The notes below the pieces were generated by a model, which searched no databases, was not told the origin of the DNA, and saw only the letters and a program-made list of their open reading frames with translations. A stretch of 64,000 bases of DNA from Castellaniella hirudinis_A (GTDB taxonomy: Bacteria > Pseudomonadota > Gammaproteobacteria > Burkholderiales > Burkholderiaceae_B): assembly GCF_047468865.1 (NCBI RefSeq), contig NZ_JBLGTV010000007.1:1-64000 (forward strand), in the 5' to 3' direction. Below are positions 6,799 through 14,047 of the stretch, in pieces. The translations under genes and the position numbers were made by a program. Positions within the stretch are counted from its first letter, which is position 1; each line of letters starts with the position of its first letter.

Positions 6799-7035
6799 AT
6801 GTCTGATTTCCAGCCCATCCGTGAGGCTTGCACCCAGGTCGGTAGCGCCGCCGAATTGGCGCGGATACTGGGTGTCGCGCCTATGACGGTCAGCTGCTGG
6901 GCCAGGGGAAAGAAGCCTGTACCCATCATCCGCTGTGTCGAAATCGAGGAACTGACCGGCGGCGCCGTCACGCGCAAGCAGCTGCGGCCGGATGACTGGT
7001 GGCAGATTTGGCCCGATTTGCGTGGACAGGATTGA
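6799..7035 (+). CDS. YdaS/Cro-type HTH regulator (antitoxin-like)
   Basis: 78 residues with a helix-turn-helix at about 15-45 (GSAAELARILGVAPMTVSCWARGKKPVP) and the C-terminal KQLRPDDWWQIWPDL signature typical of YdaS-type Cro-like proteins. Such proteins act as phage or plasmid switch regulators or as antitoxins. It is followed after 9 bases by a second gene with a good ribosome site. It reads away from the integrase remnant. Confidence 0.75.
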   Translation: MSDFQPIREACTQVGSAAELARILGVAPMTVSCWARGKKPVPIIRCVEIEELTGGAVTRKQLRPDDWWQIWPDLRGQD

Positions 7036-7044
7036 GGGAAGGAA

Positions 7045-7443
7045 ATGTTCGACCGCTTGTTCAAGAAGAAACTTCCGCCAGTTGATACTCACCAGAAGGT
7101 ACAAGACTTTCTGACCTTGGCGGCAGCCGATCCGGGGAATCTATTGAAGCCCCGCTATGTTGGCTGGCTGCGGGATGAAGCTCATGCGGCGGCTTGCCGC
7201 GATCAGTTGCCGATGCTTTATGTTTGGAATGAGGACGCCGGGGCAGGCACCTTCAGCTATACCGTGAATGGAACCGTGGTTGGCTTCTTGCTGGAAGCCT
7301 TGCTGCCCCGCGAACACCCTCAGTTCGTTGAGGTTCGGGATGAACTTATGCGAGTGTTGAAGGATGTGACTATGGATGCCATGGTTTATACCTGCAAAGA
7401 GGTTGGCCTCATGCCGAGCCAAGTGCTACCGAATATTGATTAG
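7045..7443 (+). CDS. Hypothetical protein, partner of YdaS-like gene
   Basis: 132 residues. AGGGAAGG precedes ATG 7045 by a few bases. The start is MFDRLFKKKLPPVDTHQKVQDFL and the protein is soluble and mixed alpha/beta. No family is recognised. Close spacing to the YdaS-like gene suggests one transcript and perhaps a toxin or regulatory partner (inference). Its stop codon lies inside a 20-bp tandem duplication. Confidence 0.6.
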   Translation: MFDRLFKKKLPPVDTHQKVQDFLTLAAADPGNLLKPRYVGWLRDEAHAAACRDQLPMLYVWNEDAGAGTFSYTVNGTVVGFLLEALLPREHPQFVEVRDELMRVLKDVTMDAMVYTCKEVGLMPSQVLPNID

Positions 7444-7474
7444 AGTCCACACTTATTGATTAGAGTCCACACTT
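7435..7474. repeat. 20-bp perfect tandem duplication
   Basis: The unit beginning ATTGATTAGAG and ending CCACACTT is present twice head to tail (7435-7454, 7455-7474). The first copy contains the stop codon of the preceding gene. Confidence 0.9.
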
Positions 7475-7722
7475 CGACATTCGGGGTCAGCACGTTGGCT
7501 GATTGCCGTCATAGGCATGCTGGGTTGGACGAGTAAGCAGCTGCGACTCTGATGGCTGGTGGCGATCTGGTGTGCTTTGGTCGGGTTCATCATGTCGTCA
7601 TAGCCCAACGCCTGGGATGCTTCAAAGTTCAAAGATGCTTGCATGGTCACTGCGGCATGGTTGGATGGCAAAGGGAAGCCGTGGACGGTGGCATAACAGG
7701 TCTTATGCAAAGAATGCGCCAT
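7453..7722 (-). CDS. Possible small leftward gene, 89 aa
   Basis: ATG 7722 is preceded by AGGAG six bases away, the best argument for translation. The first 50 residues (MAHSLHKTCYATVHGF...) look protein-like. The last third runs over what seems to be a decayed copy of a YdaS-gene 3' end (about 7525-7560), so the present stop may not be original. The rest of 7475-7802 shows no other gene. Confidence 0.35.
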   Translation of the reverse strand: MAHSLHKTCYATVHGFPLPSNHAAVTMQASLNFEASQALGYDDMMNPTKAHQIATSHQSRSCLLVQPSMPMTAISQRADPECRSVDSNQ

Positions 7723-7802
7723 CCTAATCTCCTGGGCGGTTCCCGATTACCTATTATTCGGTCATGATATTAACCATTAAGTGATTTCCCGGAAGGTGCT
7801 TT

Positions 7803-8255
7803 ATGTCTACCTCTGAAACCATCGATCACCACACGCTCACGCGCCTGGTTGAGGCCGGGGCTGTGCGCGGTGCAACGGTCATTGGCCAGCCTGGCGGCTG
7901 GAGCGTCGTGGTGCAGTACGGCATGACGGAGCGGGCCATTGCCGCCAAGCGTGGCCCTGTGCGTGTGTGGCGGCGTTTTGAAACGCTGGCCAGCCATCTG
8001 AAGGACATGGGCTTGTATCGCTACCAGGTGGACGCGGTGAACTATTCGCCGGAGTCTTTGAAAACCTCGGCACCCAAGCGCCCGGATGCAGCCGAGCGGA
8101 TGCGTCGCGCCCACGAAGCCGCCGCCTATGATGAATGGCTGCGCGGCAAGGTTGAGTCCAGCCGCAGCGATCCCCGACCCTCGATCCCCAATGACGATAT
8201 GAAGGCCGAATTTGCCAAGCGACGCGCTGCCTTGCGGGCCAAGGCTATGCGATGA
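7803..8255 (+). CDS. Antitoxin of a ParE-type toxin-antitoxin module
   Basis: 150 residues, ribosome site GGAAGG at 7791-7796. The sequence pattern (TLTRLVEAGAVRGATVIGQPGGW..., ending FAKRRAALRAKAMR) is that of plasmid-borne antitoxins encoded directly before a ParE toxin. The stop overlaps the ATG of the toxin remnant (ATGA). It would neutralise the toxin and autoregulate the operon. The toxin is now broken, so it is probably an orphan. Confidence 0.7.
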   Translation: MSTSETIDHHTLTRLVEAGAVRGATVIGQPGGWSVVVQYGMTERAIAAKRGPVRVWRRFETLASHLKDMGLYRYQVDAVNYSPESLKTSAPKRPDAAERMRRAHEAAAYDEWLRGKVESSRSDPRPSIPNDDMKAEFAKRRAALRAKAMR

Positions 8256-8568
8256 GTGGCGGGGCCAAGCCAGCGCGGGTTGTGTGGCGCCATGAGGCGC
8301 GGGCTGACCGTATCGCGATCATGGATTACATCGCTCAGGATAGCCCGCTTGCGGCCATTGAACTGGATGACGGACGAGCTTGAGGCCAAGGTGGATGCCT
8401 TGCTCACCCATCCAAGGCTTTACAAGGCCAGCTCTCGCGTACCTGGTGCGCGAGAAATGGTAGTGTGGCCGAATTACATCGTGCTCTACGAGCTGGAGGG
8501 GGGCCGATGTCGTTGTCATGAACGTGGTTCACGCGGCGAGGCAGTGGCCGCCGGCAGAGGCAGAGTAG
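8252..8568 (+). pseudogene. ParE-type toxin with two frameshifts
   Basis: Frame 1 gives RVVWRHEARADRIAIMDYIA and stops after the ELDDG region. Frame 2 continues DELEAKVDALLTHPRLYK...VPGAREMVVWPNYIVLYE. Frame 3 finishes ADVVVMNVVHAARQWPPAEAE to TAG at 8566-8568. Each shift is a net gain of one base, near 8368 and in a run of six G near 8500. The joined product would be a full-length ParE/RelE-fold toxin of about 105 residues. Inactive as it stands. Confidence 0.85.
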
Positions 8569-8630
8569 TATTCAAGAAGCGGTGCAAACCGGGGTAGCAG
8601 CCCCGGCCTGCATCTAACCATCAACTGGCC

Positions 8631-8660
8631 ATAAAAGAAAACCCGCCACAGAGGCGGGTT
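8631..8660 (-). terminator. Terminator-like hairpin, leftward
   Basis: The stem AACCCGCC / GGCGGGTT (8640-8647 with 8653-8660) has a 5-base loop. Read leftward it is followed by TTTTCTTTTAT, so termination is efficient only in that direction. Confidence 0.6.
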
Positions 8661-9088
8661 CCTTCATCCGACTCACCCCGGCGCAACACCGGGGACGGGC
8701 TTTCGTGAATCAAGCCCCTGCGGGGCTTGCCCCTGGCGGGCTTCATCCCTTTCGGACAGCGCCGGCTGGCGCTGCAAAGCAAAACCCCAACATCAAAAAT
8801 TTGAGCCGTGCGCCAGGCGCACGGCTGGGGGCGCTCGCCGCGCGGCTGCTGCCTGGTGACTGATCCGCGCATCTGCCGAAACCCCCGTCTTCCGTAAGTT
8901 CTGCCGCCTAAAACGCCGACGTGTACCGCTCCGCGGCACGGCGACAGAACTCACGGAAGACGGCGGCAACTCCGGGAGCCAGGATCAATCCCCAAGCAGC
9001 AATTTTTACGATCCGGCTCTTGAATCTTCGGATTCGGTCAGCTCAGAAAACCTTTTTCAACCACGGAAGTACAGCAGGAGAAATCACC
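8661..9088. other. Hairpin-rich non-coding block
   Basis: No credible gene. Several short perfect hairpins follow one another: CCCCGG...CCGGGG near 8676-8694, AAGCCCC...GGGGCTT near 8704-8720, and GCCGTGCGCC...GGCGCACGGC near 8803-8824. The large inverted repeat at 8885-8963 comes next. This density is typical of plasmid or ICE control regions (origin of transfer or replication), but no nick-site or iteron consensus is recognised. Confidence 0.45.
8885..8963. repeat. Imperfect 19-bp inverted repeat
   Basis: CGTCTTCCGTAAGTTCTG at 8886-8903 is inverted at 8945-8962 with one mismatch, and 8885/8963 extends it by one pair. The spacer is 41 bp and itself partly self-complementary. It could form a cruciform or flank a mobile cassette or origin. 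Confidence 0.7.
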
Positions 9089-9180
9089 ATGGCATCACTG
9101 AATCGCGTCACCCTCAGGCTGGCGCGGCGACGAGTTCTGCACCGGCGGCACCGTTCGATTCGGGCGATATCCCGTTCTGA
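9089..9180 (+). pseudogene. ssb: ssb gene reduced to its two ends
   Basis: After an AGGAG ribosome site (9076-9080), ATG 9089 encodes MASLNRVTL, the usual start of single-stranded DNA-binding protein. After a break the frame ending at TGA 9178 encodes GAATSSAPAAPFDSGDIPF, the characteristic acidic SSB C-terminal tip. The OB-fold (over 100 codons) has been deleted and the frame is lost. Recognition rests on the combination of both ends. Confidence 0.7.
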
Positions 9181-9186
9181 GTCACC

Positions 9187-9456
9187 ATGGGGCACGGTAT
9201 GCGGCGGATCCTTCCTAATAAACCCCTGGTCGTGCAAGCGGCGGCGCTGGCGTATGTCATGCACCGTATCGGTTGCACGCAAGCCGAGTCCATAAAATGG
9301 CTGGACGGGGCGCAAGGGGATCAGGCCGCTGCCGTGCTGGCCTTCAGAGTGGCGCAGGGCGATGCACCGCCACCCTATTCCCCGGCCATTGATGAAGATC
9401 CGTTATCCATCTACTATGAACTAGGGCCATGCTACGATGTGGCCCGCAACGCCTGA
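9187..9456 (+). CDS. Hypothetical protein, 89 aa
   Basis: The frame from ATG 9187 (an in-frame ATG at 9199 is an alternative) has no strong ribosome site. It encodes an Ala-rich helical segment followed by an acidic C-terminus (DEDPLSIYYELGPCYD). It directly follows the ssb remnant and abuts the DUF4160 gene. It may be cargo of the old element or the tail of a larger deleted gene. No family recognised. Confidence 0.45.
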   Translation: MGHGMRRILPNKPLVVQAAALAYVMHRIGCTQAESIKWLDGAQGDQAAAVLAFRVAQGDAPPPYSPAIDEDPLSIYYELGPCYDVARNA

Positions 9457-9464
9457 TGCTAACA

Positions 9465-9725
9465 ATGCCAACTATCAGCACGTTTTACGGAATCCTGATC
9501 CAGATGTTCTGGAACGATCACGCGCCGCCGCACTTTCACGCGCTCTATGCCGAGCATGAAGTGTTGATCGACATCAGGACGTTGGAAATCGTTGAAGGCG
9601 AGATGCCCCGGCGTGCACTCGCTCTGATTCTCGAATGGGCGCAGGAACATCGCGCCGAACTCATGGAGGACTGGGAACTATGCGCTCGCAACCAACAGCC
9701 CAACAAAATTCGTCCCTTGATGTAA
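9465..9725 (+). CDS. DUF4160 protein
   Basis: 86 residues from ATG 9465 (an ATG at 9456 is in frame). MPTISTFYGI, then MFWNDHAPPHFHALYAEHE and the IVEGEMPRRAL segment, are the DUF4160 signature with its conserved HxPPHFHA core. DUF4160 genes are nearly always paired with a DUF2442 gene, as here. The pair is suspected to be a toxin-antitoxin or mobile-element-associated module, without a known activity. It overlaps the next gene by 46 bases. Confidence 0.85.
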   Translation: MPTISTFYGILIQMFWNDHAPPHFHALYAEHEVLIDIRTLEIVEGEMPRRALALILEWAQEHRAELMEDWELCARNQQPNKIRPLM

Positions 9726-10000
9726 CCCCGCCGATCAAGCCACGCATGCCCTGGCGCGTGACGGAGGTGGACGCTCTCCCCGGGTTTCGGCTGCATGTCC
9801 GATTCGTGGATGGCACTGAGGGGACAGTGGATTTGACTGAACTCATTCATTCCGCTGGTGCTGGGGTCTTTGCAGTCCTGACCGATCCGTCCCTGTTCAA
9901 CAAGGTATTCGTCAAACATGGCGCGGTGACTTGGCCGGGTGACATCGACCTGGCGCCGGATGCTATGTATGCCGAGGTCAAGAAATTTGAAACGGCATGA
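9680..10000 (+). CDS. DUF2442 protein
   Basis: 106 residues; ATG 9680 has GGAGGA at 9665-9670. Residues about 28-100 (VTEVDALPGFRLHVRFVDGTEGTVDL, then WPGDIDLAPDAMY) match DUF2442, a small beta-rich domain. It is translated from inside the 3' end of the DUF4160 gene, consistent with a coupled two-gene module. A terminator follows at 10026. Confidence 0.85.
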   Translation: MRSQPTAQQNSSLDVTPPIKPRMPWRVTEVDALPGFRLHVRFVDGTEGTVDLTELIHSAGAGVFAVLTDPSLFNKVFVKHGAVTWPGDIDLAPDAMYAEVKKFETA

Positions 10001-10025
10001 ATAGCCAGTTTTTCTAACCCCCCCT

Positions 10026-10047
10026 GGGCCGTCGATACGGCCCTTTT
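10026..10047 (+). terminator. Rho-independent terminator after DUF4160/DUF2442
   Basis: GGGCCGT, loop CGAT, ACGGCCC, followed by TTTTATTT. The 7-bp perfect stem ends the two-gene transcript. Confidence 0.85.
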
Positions 10048-10102
10048 ATTTGGCCTGCCCCGGCCCACTGCCTTTCCTGGTCGTGGGCGTTTTCATACCC
10101 TG

Positions 10103-10465
10103 GTGCAGCCTGGTGTCGGAATGGCCCATCTACATAGAACCGGCGCAGGCGAAAAGCGTCTCCAAGAGTGGACTGCTGACCGGCGGCTGCAAGCGCTGCT
10201 GGACACCAACGGCCTGGCGCCTGAGGATCTCAATGCCTGGTGTCGTGAGCGCGGCATCTTTGCCCATCAACTCCAGGCCTGGAAGGCGGAATTTTGTTTG
10301 CCCGCCAAACCGTCGACGCAGGCCGGCGAGCTTCGTAAGCTCAAGGGTGAACTGGCCAGCCTGCAACGTGAGCTCACTCGCAAGGATAAAGCCTTGTCTG
10401 AAGCTGCCGCGCTACTGGTGCTGCAAAAAAAGTACCAGGCGCTGTGGGAGGGCGAGGACAAATGA
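10103..10465 (+). pseudogene. IS3-family transposase OrfA, truncated at the N-terminus
   Basis: The frame encodes the C-terminal part of an OrfA: LQALLDTNGLAPEDLNAWCRERGIF, then a leucine-zipper-like stretch (ELRKLKGELASLQRELTRKDKAL) typical of IS3 OrfA. The N-terminal part is missing, since the sequence before about 10140 does not continue the family pattern. Its stop overlaps the OrfB start (ATGA). Confidence 0.7.
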
Positions 10466-10800
10466 CCTCACTCGCACAGCGCCAGACATTGCTGACCTTG
10501 ATTGATGACGCCGTGGCAGCCGGGGCGCGTGCAGTCCGCGCCTGCCAGACGGTGGGCTTGAGCTTGCGCACCGTACAGCGCTGGAGATGTACGCCTTGTC
10601 GTGGAGATCAGCGTCCCGAGCGGGTCCAGCAACCACTCAACCGCTACAGTGATCTGGAGCGTCAGCGGATTCTGTCAGTGATCAACAGCGAGGAATATGG
10701 CCACCTGCCGCCCTCGCAGATCGTGCCGCGTCTGGCCGACCAGGGCCAGTACCGATCGAAGTCAGGGCTGTTGTCGTGCTGCGGGCCGTCTGCATTGTGA
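10462..10800 (+). pseudogene. IS3-family transposase OrfB, N-terminal fragment
   Basis: From ATG 10462: TSLAQRQTLLTLIDDAVAAG...GLSLRTVQRW, then LPPSQIVPRLADQGQY near 10745. This is the N-terminal helical region of an IS3-type OrfB. The reading frame then runs into unrelated sequence (RSKSGLLSCCG) and the DDE catalytic domain is absent. With the truncated OrfA it marks a dead insertion-sequence fragment. No flanking inverted repeats were found. Confidence 0.7.
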
Positions 10801-10929
10801 GCACGAGAGGTCTCGGAAGACAGGCTGAGGTCAGTGAGTCCCAGGCGTTCGTAAAAGGACTGCGGTTTTGCGTGATCGGCGGGCACCGCAGGGTTTTCAG
10901 CTGCTATGGGTTATTGGCCTTGTTCCCGC

Positions 10930-11187
10930 TCATGGCTCAAGCCAAGTGCGCGATTCATAAAAGCCACGAATCGTTTTGTGTTCTTTTATGTAAACGATCA
11001 TTTCTTCAACGACTTGTGCTTCCGTGATTCGACCCGCCAAGATGGCGGCGTCGATGGCGCGATTCCCATTGCTTGGCTCAAAACCCTCAAGCGAAAAGAT
11101 GGCATCTACTTGCTTGAACCCTGCCTTCAGGCGTTTCTGCTTGGCGGACGAAAGAGGTGAAACGGAAATATCTGGTGTTGGGTTCAT
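10930..11187 (-). CDS. VbhA-like antitoxin, orphan
   Basis: 85 residues, leftward from ATG 11187 with AGGAG upstream. Residues about 25-80 (FKQVDAIFSLEGFEPS, AIDAAILAGRITEAQVVEEMI) resemble the VbhA antitoxin domain that inhibits Fic-type AMP transferases. No Fic gene lies downstream; that side runs into IS debris, so the toxin is lost or elsewhere. A regulatory leftover is possible. Confidence 0.6.
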   Translation of the reverse strand: MNPTPDISVSPLSSAKQKRLKAGFKQVDAIFSLEGFEPSNGNRAIDAAILAGRITEAQVVEEMIVYIKEHKTIRGFYESRTWLEP

Positions 11188-11286
11188 GTCTCTCTCCTGA
11201 TGAACCTATTATGCCAATTCTCCACCGGCAGCGACGGCCGGCGGGGGACACTACACAGATGACGACGGCGGTCAGGCAGTTTGTTG

Positions 11287-11526
11287 ATGGCGCGGCGCGT
11301 ACCCGCAGATGTGAGGGATCAGGCTTATGTCGCCCTGGAGAGGATCGGGTTTAATGCATCTGATTTGATCCGCCTGACCTTCATGCGAGTCGCCGAGTCG
11401 GGGCGTTTGCCTTTTGACTTGTCGATACCCAACGACGTGACGCGCAAGGCCATCGTAGAATTGGACGAAGGCAAGGGCAAGAGGTTTGCTTCTGCTGCCG
11501 ATCTGTTCGATGACCTGGGGATTTGA
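11287..11526 (+). CDS. RelB/DinJ-family antitoxin, orphan
   Basis: 79 residues from ATG 11287. Residues about 5-45 follow the RelB/DinJ ribbon-helix-helix pattern (VPADVRDQAYVALERIGFNASDLIRLTFMRVAESGRLPFDL with SIPN). The usual extra N-terminal strand is short. No toxin gene follows: the next 200 bases hold a broken leftward membrane-protein fragment. Probably a stranded antitoxin. Confidence 0.7.
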   Translation: MARRVPADVRDQAYVALERIGFNASDLIRLTFMRVAESGRLPFDLSIPNDVTRKAIVELDEGKGKRFASAADLFDDLGI

Positions 11527-11714
11527 TGGCCCGTGCCATTGCCAGCCCCAGGTTCATCTGCAGCAAGAACCCCAGCATCAGCACCACCACAATGCCGCCG
11601 ACGATGGCAATATCAACCTTCAGCGCGACAGCGATGATGCTGACAAGCACTGCACGCCCGCTGGGCAGAAACTGAAACCAGGATGACTTGCCAGAGCTGG
11701 TCGGTGGGATTCAT
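11527..11714 (-). pseudogene. Fragment of a small membrane protein, frameshifted
   Basis: Leftward ATG 11714 gives MNPTDQLWQVILVS. After a frameshift near 11670 the frame reads LPSGRAVLVSIIAVALKVD and a hydrophobic stretch (VGGIVVVLMLGFLLQM). It looks like one or two transmembrane helices of an unidentified protein. Confidence 0.3.
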
Positions 11715-11747
11715 GGTGTTGCCACGCCAGGCGCTTGTCCGGCCCAG

Positions 11748-13307
11748 CTACACCAGCGCTGCATGAAACCGCGCCACGTAGTCCTCGAAGCTTTCGGTGT
11801 CGCCAGCTTCCAGGGCGGCTTGCTCGGCGAGGGAATCCCTGGCGGCCTGATCATAGGCGGCCAGGGTGTCCGGGGGCAGGCGCTGGGCCTGCAGGGCGGC
11901 CCAGTGGGCTTGGCTTTGGGCCAGGGTCCAGTCGTGGAATTCCTGGCCGCTGTCGCGCAGGGCCGCCAGCAGACGGGCCGAAGGCGTCAGGGCGGGGTCT
12001 TGCGCCTTGGCCTGCTGCAGACGCAGGGCGGCCCCGTGGAGGGGGTCGCCCGAGTGGGCGTCCAGCAGTTCGGCGTAGGGTGCGATGCGCCGCAGAATGT
12101 CCTGCGCCCAGTCTTGCAGGCCGATGGCCTGGCCGTCGCGCATCAGTTGCAGGCCGGGCTTGCGGCCTTCGCGCGCCACCCGGCCGAAATTGCCCTGACT
12201 TTCTTGGCAGGTGCCGGGGGCGGGAAACATCGGGCTGTCTTCCAGGGCACAGAACAGCAGGAAGGCATCCAGGAAGCGGCAGGTGTCGGCGGCGATGCCG
12301 GCGGGCTCCCAGGGGTCGATGTCCATGCAGCGCACTTCGATGTACTGGATGCCGCGCTGGTGCAGGATGGTGTTGGGCCGTTCGCAGCGCCGGGCGGTCT
12401 GCTTGGGGCGGATGGTGGCGTAGTATTCGTTTTCGATCTGCAGGATATTGGTGTTGAGCTGGATGCGCTGGCCGTCGCGGTGGGTGCCGATGGCTTCGTA
12501 GGCGGGCCAGGGCGTGGTGACCGCTGTGTGGATGCGCGCCGTGAAGGTGTCCAGGTCGTTGTAGCACAGCTGCAATTCGGACTGGATGGGGCTTTTGTAG
12601 CCCAGGTCGCTCATGCGCAGGCTGGTGGCCCAGGGCAGGCCATACGTGTCCGGGCTCAGGCGCGTCAGTTGGGATTCCAGGCCCGCGTGCTGCAAGAAGC
12701 TGCGCGATACCGCCGGCGCCGCGCCAAACAAATACATCAGCAGCCAGGCGTGGCGCATGAAATTGCGGATCAGGCCCATGTAGCCGGTGTTGCGTCGTTC
12801 TTGGGCGGTGTCATCGGCGGCCAGGAAATTCCAGGCCGTTTCGGGCAGGGAAAAATTGTAGTGCACCCCCGCGATGCACTGCATGACCTTGCCGTAGCGC
12901 CAGGCCAGGCCCAGGCGGTAGACATGCTTCAGCATGCCGGTGTTTGAGGTGCCGTACCAGGCCACCGGGATATCGGCCTCGGCGGGCAGGTGGGCGGGCA
13001 TGGACTGGTTCCAGAGGGTTTCGCCGGGATTGCGCAGCGCCACGAAACGGTGGATGTCGGTCAGTTCCCGCACCAGGGCGGCGGCGGACGCATCCGGGCT
13101 GGTGACCAGCTCCAACAGGGCTTCGGAATAATCCGTGGTGATGTGCGGGTTGGCCAGGGCCGCGCCCAGCGCGCCGGGATGCGGGGTACGCGCCAAATTG
13201 CCTTGGGTATCCACCCGCAGGCCTTCTTTTTCGATGCCGCGCCGGATGCCGCGCAACAGTTCAGGGTGCGCCGCCATGCGGGCGCGCCGGTCGAAGGCCG
13301 ATGTCAT
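11748..13307 (-). CDS. gshA: Glutamate-cysteine ligase
   Basis: 519 residues from ATG 13307, chosen over the longer upstream frame because MTSAFDRRARMAAHPELLRGIRRGIEKEGLRV matches the family start and length (about 518 in E. coli). It ligates glutamate and cysteine with ATP, the first and limiting step of glutathione synthesis in the cytosol. Family features seen are GIEKEGLR near residue 25, TDYSEALLELVT, and the YIEVRCMDIDPW box in the C-terminal half. It is the first chromosomal housekeeping gene right of the mobile region. Confidence 0.95.
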   Translation of the reverse strand: MTSAFDRRARMAAHPELLRGIRRGIEKEGLRVDTQGNLARTPHPGALGAALANPHITTDYSEALLELVTSPDASAAALVRELTDIHRFVALRNPGETLWNQSMPAHLPAEADIPVAWYGTSNTGMLKHVYRLGLAWRYGKVMQCIAGVHYNFSLPETAWNFLAADDTAQERRNTGYMGLIRNFMRHAWLLMYLFGAAPAVSRSFLQHAGLESQLTRLSPDTYGLPWATSLRMSDLGYKSPIQSELQLCYNDLDTFTARIHTAVTTPWPAYEAIGTHRDGQRIQLNTNILQIENEYYATIRPKQTARRCERPNTILHQRGIQYIEVRCMDIDPWEPAGIAADTCRFLDAFLLFCALEDSPMFPAPGTCQESQGNFGRVAREGRKPGLQLMRDGQAIGLQDWAQDILRRIAPYAELLDAHSGDPLHGAALRLQQAKAQDPALTPSARLLAALRDSGQEFHDWTLAQSQAHWAALQAQRLPPDTLAAYDQAARDSLAEQAALEAGDTESFEDYVARFHAALV

Positions 13308-13448
13308 GATGATAGAGTACCAAGCGAGTCTGAATAGGCTGATTTTAGCCGAGCGCGCGGAGTGGTTTCCATGCCCGCGGCGCCTGTCCCGCATTTTCTG
13401 GTTTTTGACTGGCCGGCCCCCGGCGGGCGCGGGAAAATGGCTTGCTGT

Positions 13449-13727
13449 TCAGAACAGGGAGGGCTGGATGTCTTCGGGGATGGCTTGGCCGGTGTTGGGT
13501 GGGGCCAGGCCCGTGATGGGGATCTGGTCGAGATCCAGCAGCTGGCGCTGCACGGCGGCGGTAATGGCCGCCTGGCGGGTTTGAACGCCCAGCAGCCCGT
13601 AGAGTTTGCCGAAGTGGAAGTTGACCGTGCGTTCCTTGATGCCCAGTATTTGACCGATTTCCCAGCTGGTCTTTCCCTGGGAGGCCCAATAGAGACAAGC
13701 ACGGTGGCGCGCAGACAGCTTTATCAT
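13449..13727 (-). CDS. Short LuxR-type HTH regulator
   Basis: 92 residues from ATG 13727 (AAGGA site upstream); a start 11 codons earlier is weaker. Residues about 5-60 are a complete LuxR/FixJ helix-turn-helix (LSARHRACLYWASQGKTSWEIGQILGIKERTVNFHFGKLYGLLGV). There is no sensory or receiver domain, so it is only about the size of the DNA-binding domain plus a tail. It may respond through oligomerisation or be the remnant of a larger regulator. The 141 bases between it and gshA hold nothing obvious. Confidence 0.75.
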   Translation of the reverse strand: MIKLSARHRACLYWASQGKTSWEIGQILGIKERTVNFHFGKLYGLLGVQTRQAAITAAVQRQLLDLDQIPITGLAPPNTGQAIPEDIQPSLF

Positions 13728-13953
13728 GGTTCTTCCTTGTTGGTTATCAAGCTTTATCAATCAACAGCGTTCTGGTGTTAAGGAATGTATCAGATGTTTC
13801 ATTAAAAAGGCGCCGATAAAACGCGGGGTTAAAGCTGTTTTTGAATTTCTTGATAACAATCAATATTTTGCATAATTCAATAAAAAATAGGGGCTAACCC
13901 GGTAGAAAATTTCGTAGATTTGGTAACGTCTGCTTTGCGTCGTTCGGCCAGGA

Positions 13954-13981
13954 TTGAATCCCTGGCCGCCGGTGCTAGAAT
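13954..13981 (+). promoter_or_regulatory. Sigma-70-type promoter of metX
   Basis: TTGAAT (13954-13959), a 16-bp spacer and TAGAAT (13976-13981). The predicted start near 13988-13990 falls just before the SAM-II aptamer, which supports both calls. Upstream (13761-13950) is AT-rich with a second weaker match (TTGATA 13850). Confidence 0.6.
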
Positions 13982-13990
13982 AGGCCGTGA

Positions 13991-14047
13991 ACTTGCGCCG
14001 ATTTGCTTGATCCGCTTGCGGGCGCTCCATAAATCCAGCTAAAGAGG
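13991..14047 (+). promoter_or_regulatory. SAM-II riboswitch upstream of metX
   Basis: The leader reads GCGCCGATTTGCTTGATCC, then GCTTGCGGGCGC, then TAAAT and AGCTAAAG, ending in the AGAGG ribosome site four bases before ATG 14052. The GATTTG / GCTTGC...GGC / TAAA / GCTAAAG order matches the SAM-II pseudoknot, in which SAM binding sequesters the ribosome site. SAM-II normally precedes met genes such as metA, metX and metC. Expected effect: high SAM shuts translation of metX-metW. Confidence 0.85.

Larger units (their letters stand above)
6142..11740. mobile_element. Decayed integrative element / plasmid-like remnant
   Basis: The segment between the tRNA-Arg end and gshA holds an integrase fragment facing the tRNA, YdaS-like and other antitoxins, broken parE, deleted ssb, truncated IS3-family orfs and hairpin-rich non-coding DNA. 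Plasmid or ICE-type cargo in decay is the simplest reading. Boundaries are approximate; the right limit is placed just before gshA (11748). Confidence 0.65.

Noticed and set aside
8661..8963. Hairpin cluster considered as a CRISPR array
   Set aside because: The hairpins differ in sequence and spacing; there is no constant repeat and no cas gene.
10662..10886. 74-aa leftward frame beyond the IS3 fragment
   Set aside because: Starts with GTG without a ribosome site and crosses the junction of IS debris; probably a fragment of an unidentified gene, not listed.
11688..12947. 419-aa rightward frame over gshA
   Set aside because: Antisense of a well-supported gene with low-complexity Gly/Val/Gln composition.
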